Below are positions 34,637 to 41,735 of a stretch of DNA of 64,000 bases, one piece after another. Every line of letters begins with the position of its first letter. Positions within the stretch are counted from its first letter, which is position 1. Source of the DNA: Ilyomonas sp965247435 (lineage in GTDB: Bacteria; Bacteroidota; Bacteroidia; Chitinophagales; Chitinophagaceae); contig OZ252019.1 in NCBI GenBank assembly GCA_965247435.1, positions 3,162,001 to 3,226,000 of the forward strand, given 5' to 3'. The position numbers and the translations under genes are program-made. The notes beneath the pieces were generated by a model, which had not been told where the DNA came from, ran no database searches, and worked only from the letters and a program-made list of their open reading frames with translations.

Positions 34637-36271
34637 CTAAAAAATATTTACTTTCTTCGTAACAGATTTTGATCCGTCACTTACTTCTACCGTATATAAC
34701 CCTGCAGTTGCATTCGGTAAGTTTACATCAATATTGGCATTTTTAACGGGATTGCTTCTTTGAGCGCTATAAACAATGTTGCCGGTCATCATATTAGTTA
34801 CTTTAATCACCACATTGTTGCTAAAGCCGGTCAGGTTAATTTTAAAGGCGCCATGTGCCGGGTTTGGATAGATTACTAAATCTGTTAACACCGGTGTGTT
34901 TTCGGCAACTTCTACCGCTTTACCTGTTGAGCAGGCACATGCATTGGTATAAACAGCGTTAACGGGATCAAAATTAGCCCAGCCGGTAGTCCAATCGGTT
35001 GTTTGGCTGAATGCACCTCTGTAGGTTACCGGGGTAAAGAACGGATCTGATAAACCAGCATGGCCAAAGTTGGCAGTATTCAATGCAGGCGATCCGGCTT
35101 TAGGCCTGAGATTAGGCGCCGTAAGGTTGTAAGGTACGCTTAGCTTTACCTGAAGATTACCAGGATAATAATTATTAGCACTCAGCAACAGGTTATCTAC
35201 TGCACTGTTAACAGGAGTTGATACTACATACTTGGGAGCATATTTACAGGTAATAATGTTACCGGTTACTAATGTATCTGCAAGTACATTGCTTTGTGTT
35301 GGTGTACCATCTATCAACAAGCCTTCCGGAAAGCCCATGATAATAGAATTATAAATGTACTGATGGCTGTTTCTGCGGATGTGCGCGCCGGCTGTAAATA
35401 AAGAATTCTGGGTAGTATCAGCACCGGCATCGGAAGTTACGTTACAGAAGATAGCACGTGTTTGCGGAGTATTTGCAGTGCCGGTTGCATCGTTATCCGA
35501 TTCAAAACCTTTGGAGCCGGAAACATCAGCCACTTTTTTATCGCGTAGGCCCATAGCAAACTGCACTTTGCCGGAGTAGCCGTTATCGGTATCAAAATCA
35601 TCATCAATACCACGGAAGGCAATCAGGTGTTTTGCATTAACCGTACCGCCAAACCACTCAAAAGAGTCATCATTGGCAAAACTTACCTGCACATAGTCAA
35701 TGGAGGTACCGGCGCCAACTGCACCCATAGTTAAGCCATTGATTTCATTGTTTGGAGACAAGGCAACACCGGCAAACTCAACACGTACATATTTTAAAGT
35801 GCCGGAGTTATCATTAGGATCAGGATTAGCACCGCCGCCATATTTTGTATCGTCCGAAGGGGGAATGCCTTCAATATTAGCTTCGCCGCCCGGTACATTT
35901 AGCGGACCTCTGCCTAATAAAATAAGCCCACCCCAGTCACCACGTTTTCTAAGACCAGGTTTTCTGGAAGAGGTAAACACGATCGGGCAGGTAACTGTTC
36001 CAATTGCCTGCAATTTGGAACCACGCTCAATAATAAGACTGCCCTTGTTAGTAGTGTCGCCAATAATTACGGTACCTGGCTGAATAGTAAGTGTAGCATT
36101 GTTCTTTACATAGATATAACTTTTTAAAAAGTACGTGGTATCACAGTCCCAGGTTGTGTTTACGGTAATGGGTGCGGTAATACGCTTAATAGGTTTCTGG
36201 GCATGTAACATGCCGGCAATCGGGAGGACGAACAGCAGAAGGCTCAGCTTCCTGCACATTGTTGTTTTCAT
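34637..36271 (-). CDS. T9SS-secreted surface protein, beta-helix-like
   Basis: A 544-residue exported protein with a signal peptide ending MLHAQ and a type IX C-terminal sorting domain in the last ~75 residues (LVIYPNPAHGAFKINLTGF to GLYTVEVSDGSKS...KKVNIF). The body has a right-handed beta-helix style: IYVKNNATLTIQPGTVIIGD, SLIIERGSKLQAIGTVTCP, GTLKYVRVEFAGVAL, HLIAFRGIDDDFDTDNGYSG. It has many Asp/Asn residues, as in metal- or glycan-binding surface proteins. Genes of this type often sit beside a TonB receptor of the type encoded divergently at 36513, suggesting that the pair captures one substrate; this is inference. Confidence 0.78.
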   Translation of the reverse strand: MKTTMCRKLSLLLFVLPIAGMLHAQKPIKRITAPITVNTTWDCDTTYFLKSYIYVKNNATLTIQPGTVIIGDTTNKGSLIIERGSKLQAIGTVTCPIVFTSSRKPGLRKRGDWGGLILLGRGPLNVPGGEANIEGIPPSDDTKYGGGANPDPNDNSGTLKYVRVEFAGVALSPNNEINGLTMGAVGAGTSIDYVQVSFANDDSFEWFGGTVNAKHLIAFRGIDDDFDTDNGYSGKVQFAMGLRDKKVADVSGSKGFESDNDATGTANTPQTRAIFCNVTSDAGADTTQNSLFTAGAHIRRNSHQYIYNSIIMGFPEGLLIDGTPTQSNVLADTLVTGNIITCKYAPKYVVSTPVNSAVDNLLLSANNYYPGNLQVKLSVPYNLTAPNLRPKAGSPALNTANFGHAGLSDPFFTPVTYRGAFSQTTDWTTGWANFDPVNAVYTNACACSTGKAVEVAENTPVLTDLVIYPNPAHGAFKINLTGFSNNVVIKVTNMMTGNIVYSAQRSNPVKNANIDVNLPNATAGLYTVEVSDGSKSVTKKVNIF

Positions 36272-36492
36272 TGTTTATGAATTTTTAGAAGCCAAAGCTA
36301 TGCTGACATTTTATCATTTTGCCTATTCCAATATTACTAAACGTTTAAGGAATTATTAACGACATGTATTGTATGATAATATTTTTTTAATTCATTTCAA
36401 GACAGTTATAAATGCATGGCTTAACAATTAATTAAAACAAACTTCACAAATACTTCATCATAAGGTAACATTATGTGACATTATTGCAGGTT

Positions 36493-36500
36493 TACTTTTG
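36493..36500 (+). promoter_or_regulatory. Candidate -7 box of the TonB receptor gene
   Basis: TACTTTTG matches TAnnTTTG exactly, 12 bases before the ATG at 36513. The in-frame TTG at 36498 lies inside this box, which argues that it is not the translation start. The implied leader is very short. Confidence 0.35.
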
Positions 36501-36512
36501 CATAAAAATCCT

Positions 36513-39353
36513 ATGAGGCTAAGCGTACCCTTAACTATTTTACTGTTTCTTACCTTTTTTTTCTCCAAAGCACAAAATTCATCCATCAATGGTATCGTAA
36601 GCGATGGAGGCAACAGCCGCCCGCTTACCGGGGCTACCATTATTGTTCAAAAAACAAATAAAACAGTAACCAGTGATAACAGCGGTAATTTTAAAATAAC
36701 CGGTTTGGAGCCGGGCAATTATGTATTGACCATTTCTTATGTAGGCTATACTTCCAAAGAAATAGCAGGGGTAGAGGTAGTTAAGAATGGACCAACCACT
36801 TTAAATATTTCTCTTGACCTATCCACAGGCAACAAATTAAATGAAGTAGTGGTAAAAACAGAAGCCCGGAGAGAAAATGTAAGTGCCCTGCTTAATGTCC
36901 GCAGAAACAGTGCCGTCGTTTCAGATTTTATAAGCGCTGATATGATACGGAGGTCACCGGATAAAAATACCAGCGATGTGCTGAAGCGGGTAAGCGGCAC
37001 TACGATACAGGAAAACAAGTTTGTGGTAGTGCGCGGCATGAACGACCGGTATAACGAAGCGCTGCTCAACGGGGCGCTGTTACCCAGTTCAGAGCCCGAC
37101 CGTAAAACATTTGCTTTCGACATTTTCCCTTCGGAGATTCTTGATAATATTACCGTTATCAAAAGCGCTTCGCCTGACCTGCCGGGAAGCTTTGCCGGCG
37201 GATTGATACAGGTAAATACCAAAGAGGCGCCGGATAAAAATTTCATATCCGTTCGCGGAAGTTTAAGTTATCATAGTATTACTACGGGTAAAGATTATTA
37301 TGATTATAAAGGTGGCAAAACAGATTGGCTTGGTAAGGACGATGGAACGCGGGGGCTGCCGAAACGTTTTCCTTCCACTAAAGAATTTGCAAAGCTGGAT
37401 GTAAATACGCAAACCTTATTTGGTCAAAAATTTGAAAACAACTGGAAATATTATTTAAAGTCTGCCGCCCCGCTCAATTATTCCTTTCAGGCATTCGGAG
37501 GATTTAATGCCAATTTAAGCCATAAACATCCTTACCCCAAACTGAGTGGTATTATGGGCGTTACTTACACCACCACAGTAAAGTACAGCCATTATGAAAG
37601 ATATGATTATGCTACCCTCGATACCCAATACCATTTTACCGACAGTGCTTATAACACCAATGTGCTTGCCAGTGGTATGGGAAATCTTTCTTTTAAGCTT
37701 AACGCTAACAACAAATTCTTTTTTAATAATCTTCTTTCCGTTAATTCCAACGACCAGCTAATCCTGCGTTCCGGCCCCAACCGCGCCAGCACTATATACG
37801 ATGTAAAAGCCAATTCTTTTTTCTTTACTACCAATAAAATAGTTAACACACAATTAGGCGGCGATCATTTTTTTCCAAAGTCTAAACTGCGCATCCGCTG
37901 GCAGGGTTATTATACCGATCTGAAGCGAAACGAGCCCGATTACCGGCGCAATCAATACGCTCAATTCGATCCGGGAGGCGCTTACAACCTGCTCCTGGGT
38001 CCAACTGCAAATGCCGGCACCGCTACCGGCGTACGCTATTTTGCCCGTGTGAGGGATAAAACTACGGGTATTAGCCTTGACCTAAGCTTACCCTTTAAAA
38101 TGCTGGACAACACACAAACATTAAAAGTCGGCGGCAACTATTATCATGATAAGCGCAACCGCAACGCCCGCTTCTTTGCACCTACGTATGACCCGGACCG
38201 AAATTTCAACTACAATTTATTGATGTACGGGCAGGATTCTGTATATGATCCCAAAAATTTCAACACCCGCCGGGGATTTTCGTTTTCGGAATATTACGAT
38301 CCGAAAAACCATTATGATGGCTTTATAAAAAACACTTCGGCCTATGTAATGCTGGATAATAAGCTGACCAAAAACATACGGCTTGTATGGGGCGTGCGTA
38401 TGGAAAACTATCATAATGTAGTAAGAACGTTTGATGAAGTCAACGAACGTTTTAAAGTAGATACAACTTATTTAGATTTTTTACCATCCGCCAACTTTAT
38501 TTATTCGGTGCTTCCAAAGGCTAATATCAGGGCAAGCTTCAGTAAAACGGTTGCAAGGCCGCTGTACAGAGAATTGGCCAATCAATTATTTTACGACTTT
38601 TTATCCAATGCCACCTTTGTTGGAAATCCCAAGCTTACGGAAACGCACATCAGCAATTACGAAGTGAGATGGGAGCAGTATTTTTTAAACAGCCAGTACT
38701 ATTCGGTGAGTTTCTTCTACAAGAAATTTAAAAATCCCATAGAACCATATATTGCCATTGCCAGCGCCGACTCCAGAACTATTGGCTATACCAACTTTGT
38801 AGATCCTACGAATTTTAGTTCACCCAATACCCCGTTAAAAGCACATAATTATGGTGTTGAATTTGAATTCAGGAAGAATTTCGACTTCATCAGCCAGTCG
38901 CTTAAAAATTTGTCGGCTTATGCCAATGTTTCTTTTATTAACTCGAAAACTAATTCTTATGCATCGGCTAAAGATTCTACCTTCCGGCCACTGCAAGGTC
39001 AGTCTCCTTATATAATAAATGCAGCCCTGCAATACAACGACCCAAAAACTAATTTAGGTGTTTCTGTATTGTATAATGTTATTGGTCCGAGGCTTTTTTT
39101 AGTAGGTGGTTTGAGTGAAGACCCGGTATATGAAAAAGTGCACCCGGCCTTAGACATTAAGTTATCTAAGTCTTTCTTAAAAAACGGGCTGGCCGAACTT
39201 ACGTTTGCTGATATACTGCATAAAGATGATGTGCAGTACTGGGATATTAACAATAGTTCGTATCACAAATACAGTTCTAACAGTGAGGACCAGTTAATTC
39301 AGACCAATACTTACGGAATGAATGTTACTGTAACTGTTGGATACAGGTTTTAA
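36513..39353 (+). CDS. TonB-dependent receptor with carboxypeptidase-like N-terminal domain
   Basis: A 946-residue outer-membrane receptor. A signal peptide ends near FFSKAQ, followed by a CarboxypepD_reg/SusC-type beta domain (ING-IVSDGGNSRPLTGATI, GLEPGNYVLTISYVGYTSKE), a plug domain (RRSPDKNTSDVLKRVSGTTI, FVVVRGMNDRYNEALLNGA) and a large barrel ending in the aromatic-tipped NVTVTVGYRF. It imports a substrate in an energy-dependent way. The plug lacks the full SusC signature and no SusD follows, so it is not a glycan SusCD pair. It is divergent from a T9SS beta-helix protein with which it may cooperate. Substrate unknown. Confidence 0.9.
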   Translation: MRLSVPLTILLFLTFFFSKAQNSSINGIVSDGGNSRPLTGATIIVQKTNKTVTSDNSGNFKITGLEPGNYVLTISYVGYTSKEIAGVEVVKNGPTTLNISLDLSTGNKLNEVVVKTEARRENVSALLNVRRNSAVVSDFISADMIRRSPDKNTSDVLKRVSGTTIQENKFVVVRGMNDRYNEALLNGALLPSSEPDRKTFAFDIFPSEILDNITVIKSASPDLPGSFAGGLIQVNTKEAPDKNFISVRGSLSYHSITTGKDYYDYKGGKTDWLGKDDGTRGLPKRFPSTKEFAKLDVNTQTLFGQKFENNWKYYLKSAAPLNYSFQAFGGFNANLSHKHPYPKLSGIMGVTYTTTVKYSHYERYDYATLDTQYHFTDSAYNTNVLASGMGNLSFKLNANNKFFFNNLLSVNSNDQLILRSGPNRASTIYDVKANSFFFTTNKIVNTQLGGDHFFPKSKLRIRWQGYYTDLKRNEPDYRRNQYAQFDPGGAYNLLLGPTANAGTATGVRYFARVRDKTTGISLDLSLPFKMLDNTQTLKVGGNYYHDKRNRNARFFAPTYDPDRNFNYNLLMYGQDSVYDPKNFNTRRGFSFSEYYDPKNHYDGFIKNTSAYVMLDNKLTKNIRLVWGVRMENYHNVVRTFDEVNERFKVDTTYLDFLPSANFIYSVLPKANIRASFSKTVARPLYRELANQLFYDFLSNATFVGNPKLTETHISNYEVRWEQYFLNSQYYSVSFFYKKFKNPIEPYIAIASADSRTIGYTNFVDPTNFSSPNTPLKAHNYGVEFEFRKNFDFISQSLKNLSAYANVSFINSKTNSYASAKDSTFRPLQGQSPYIINAALQYNDPKTNLGVSVLYNVIGPRLFLVGGLSEDPVYEKVHPALDIKLSKSFLKNGLAELTFADILHKDDVQYWDINNSSYHKYSSNSEDQLIQTNTYGMNVTVTVGYRF

Positions 39354-39373
39354 ATTATTTCTTTAATAAACTT

Positions 39374-39411
39374 GCAAACGCCCTGAGAATAATTACTCTC
39401 AGGGTGTTTGC
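39374..39411 (+). terminator. Terminator of the TonB receptor gene
   Basis: A 15-bp stem with one G-T pair (GCAAACGCCCTGAGA / TCTCAGGGTGTTTGC), 8-base loop, followed by TTTTAAAAT. It lies 20 bases after the stop codon. Confidence 0.75.
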
Positions 39412-39611
39412 TTTTAAAATAACATAGCAGTCAGCTTGTACGGATAACAAACAGTTTGCGGATACAAATAGTTGCGGATCAGTAATCTAAAAATCAGAAG
39501 GGCTAATTACATGCTTGCTAATCAGACCCGAGGTATCATTTTTTGATTAATAATTTACATTTCTGAATAATTGGTATCATTTTAACTGCGATACAGTCAA
39601 ACCGTACTTTG

Positions 39612-39854
39612 ATGAGCACTACCACCGGCAACGACTTACCCTTACAAACATTAGAAAAGAAAAAAAATTCGCTTACCCCGCATGAACTGGTACGCCGGCA
39701 CATGGACAATCCTGACGAGCCTATAACAGATGAGGATATGGAAAACATAGACCTCACTATACAAATGCCCGACAATACGAAGAACGAAGCTGATAGAGAA
39801 GCTGATGAACTGGAAGGAGATAATACCGGCACTGCCTACGATCCTAATGCCTGA
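39612..39854 (+). CDS. Small acidic conserved hypothetical protein
   Basis: An 80-residue very acidic protein without a signal peptide. It contains SLTPHELVRRHMDNPDEPIT-DEDMENIDL, a pattern (HELVRRH then PITDEDxxN) that I have seen as a short conserved motif in Bacteroidota proteins of unknown role, then an Asp/Glu-rich tail. I choose the ATG at 39612; the upstream TTG is less likely. It is between the TonB receptor terminator and a hairpin, so it forms its own unit. No function can be assigned. Confidence 0.55.
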   Translation: MSTTTGNDLPLQTLEKKKNSLTPHELVRRHMDNPDEPITDEDMENIDLTIQMPDNTKNEADREADELEGDNTGTAYDPNA

Positions 39855-39896
39855 TTTTGCCAATTATAAATCATTGCACTAAAAATACAATTTTTA

Positions 39897-39940
39897 CAAT
39901 AGCAGCGGGCGCTTTGGTACCAAAGCGCCCGCTGCTATTG
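39897..39940. repeat. Perfect 44-bp palindrome
   Basis: Two exact 22-base arms meet with no loop at GGTACC (39916-39921). As RNA it would form a very strong hairpin, and as DNA a cruciform. It lacks the usual T-run on either side (plus TCCTATGG; minus TAAAAATTG), so it is at best an atypical terminator. It lies 33 bases past the stop of a decayed minus-strand gene. Confidence 0.7.
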
Positions 39941-39972
39941 TCCTATGGCTGTTAAGTATTACATCCCTTTTT

Positions 39973-40078
39973 TTAAAATGCCACCTGCACGCCGGTAAAG
40001 AACACATCTGCAACTTCAACATACGCCTGCTTATTTTAAAAGCCAATCTGTTAATGCCTGAAAACTTACTCCGGCATA
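39973..40078 (-). pseudogene. Remnant of an outer-membrane beta-barrel protein C-terminus
   Basis: On the minus strand two frames join into a plausible protein end: YAGVSFQALTDWLLK (down to about 40034) and, after a one-base shift in the A-run near 40033, NKQAYVEVADVFFTGVQVAF followed by TAA at 39973-39975. The ending VADVFFTGVQVAF has the alternating pattern and terminal Phe of outer-membrane barrels. Nothing coding extends upstream with certainty, because the region runs into the next gene's promoter. I infer a deletion remnant. Confidence 0.4.
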
Positions 40079-40206
40079 GCATTTACACACGTTCGCAAAC
40101 AATATTAAGTTATTGATATGTCTGGGAATCCGGATTAAACCGCTGCTTAATTGCTATACCTTAACCTCCTCGCATTACAATAATAACCTCACAAAAAAAC
40201 GCTGTT

Positions 40207-41469
40207 ATGCCTTACAAACTAATCAAAGGAAATTTTCACATTTTTTACCCGGCAAATCCAAGAAGCGGCCCCGAGCCTGACGGCGACACCGTAAAATTTG
40301 CTCCTGACGACAAACATTTAGTAGAACTGTTGCCGCGCGCTTCTTCCTCTCCCAAATTTAATCTTGCGGGCATAACGAGTATCCGCTTTGAAGGGATAGA
40401 CGCGCTGGAAACACATTTTGAAGTAGAGGGCGACACTTTTCATCAGCAGTACGACCTGGCAATACAGGCAAGAGACACGCTGCTGCAAAAGGCCGGCTTT
40501 GGACATATCGAATACTTTGCAGACAAGCCATATAAAGTACAGTCTGTAGCGCATCATCCTATACAAGGTTATATTTTGTCGAACGGACTTGATACTTATG
40601 GAAGAGTCATTGCTTTTGCATTTACCGGCGATACACCCGAGACCGACGGCTCCAGTATTTATGCAACGCCCGGTTTGCTTGACAAAAGCCTGAATGCGTA
40701 TATGCTGAACGAAGGACAGGCATACGGCGAATTTTACCTGACACTGCCTGCCGAGCTGCGCACCCATTTACAACAATTGGTTACAACGGCAAGAAGTAAA
40801 GCGGTTGGCCTGTGGAGCAAAGATGAGGCAAACACGACCAAAACTGCTTCAATAGCCAACCTCGCAGCATTACAGCAACTGGTAATCTGGCCCAAGCTGT
40901 TTCGCAGGCTGGTTTCTTATTTTCAGGGTGGCTATACAGGGCTTTCAAAATTTGATGAATGGCTGCGGGTTGATCCGGTGGACCGGGACGACCGGCTCAT
41001 TTTACCAACGCTTGAGCTTGGAAACATGCACGACCTGATGGCGATAACCGGCGATACGATTCGTTTAAACTATTTGCCGGAAGAAGTAGTGATTGTGCCG
41101 GATGATTATAAGTTGCCGGTTCCTGTGCCTGTTCCGGTACCGTTTGGTAAAAGAGCCATTAAAATTATTGCAGCGCTTGTTAACCCGATAGAGAAAGAAG
41201 AAGCCGGCTTTGAAACTGTGACTTTGCTAAATACCACCAACAGCGATATTGATATAACCGGCTGGCTGATTGCAGACAACACCGGTAAACAAAAGCTGAC
41301 CGGCAGCATTGCAAAAGGAGATACACTGCGGGTACATTTAACGGGGCAGGTACGCCTTAGCAATACGAGAGATACCATTACCATTTTAGACGCCGACAAT
41401 AAAATTGCGGACCAGGTATTTTACGAGAAAAAACAGCTTCCAAAAGAAGGATATACGGTGTTATTTTAA
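40207..41469 (+). CDS. SNase-like nuclease with lamin-tail domain
   Basis: A 420-residue protein. The first ~210 residues contain the staphylococcal-nuclease pattern PEPDGDTVKF, then TSIRFEGIDALETHF (the catalytic Arg, Asp and Glu) and NGLDTYGRVIAFAF (second catalytic Arg), with a large insertion between. Residues ~310-420 are a lamin-tail domain (ETVTLLNTTNSDIDITGWLI ... LRVHLTGQVRLSNTRDTITI). A Pro/Val linker (KLPVPVPVPVPFGK) separates the two. There is no signal peptide, which is unusual for nucleases of this kind; a cytoplasmic role or an unrecognised export route are both open. Not in an evident operon. Confidence 0.78.
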   Translation: MPYKLIKGNFHIFYPANPRSGPEPDGDTVKFAPDDKHLVELLPRASSSPKFNLAGITSIRFEGIDALETHFEVEGDTFHQQYDLAIQARDTLLQKAGFGHIEYFADKPYKVQSVAHHPIQGYILSNGLDTYGRVIAFAFTGDTPETDGSSIYATPGLLDKSLNAYMLNEGQAYGEFYLTLPAELRTHLQQLVTTARSKAVGLWSKDEANTTKTASIANLAALQQLVIWPKLFRRLVSYFQGGYTGLSKFDEWLRVDPVDRDDRLILPTLELGNMHDLMAITGDTIRLNYLPEEVVIVPDDYKLPVPVPVPVPFGKRAIKIIAALVNPIEKEEAGFETVTLLNTTNSDIDITGWLIADNTGKQKLTGSIAKGDTLRVHLTGQVRLSNTRDTITILDADNKIADQVFYEKKQLPKEGYTVLF

Positions 41470-41543
41470 TACGCTTCGCAGCTACAGATGAATTGTTTGA
41501 TAGTATGTTACTTTCAGATCCATAAATGTGTACGAGCCTCAAT

Positions 41544-41667
41544 ACACTGTAACTTAAGTTAGTTTACATATCCTGTATAGTCCGGATGTTGCGGCGCCAC
41601 CCGGTAGCATGGCTATGGGCGGGCGTCCCCGCCCGCTTAAAACTTGAAATAATTTAAGTTACACTGT
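41544..41667. mobile_element. MITE-like repeat with imperfect 18-bp inverted ends
   Basis: Ends ACACTGTAACTTAAGTTA (41544-41561) and TAATTTAAGTTACACTGT (41650-41667) are complementary at 16 of 18 positions. The centre is GC-rich with a strong hairpin core GGGCGGGCGTCCCCGCCCGC, in sharp contrast to the A/T-rich surroundings. No gene is inside. Confidence 0.4.
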
Positions 41668-41685
41668 ACTAAAACTATCAGAAAC

Positions 41686-41715
41686 AAAAAGGCTGCCTTT
41701 CAGGGCAGCCTTTTT
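41686..41715. terminator. Terminator of the alkaline phosphatase gene
   Basis: A 12-bp stem AAAAAGGCTGCC / GGCAGCCTTTTT with a 6-base loop, 20 bases after the phoA-type stop codon on the minus strand. The A- and T-tracts make it effective in both directions. Confidence 0.75.
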
Positions 41716-41735
41716 AAGTTACAAGAATAAAAATG

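Noticed and set aside
36498..39353. The TonB receptor as the SusC of a SusCD glycan system for the rhamnose operon
   Set aside because: No SusD follows, the plug lacks the full SusC signature, and it is four kilobases from the rhamnose regulator on another transcription unit.
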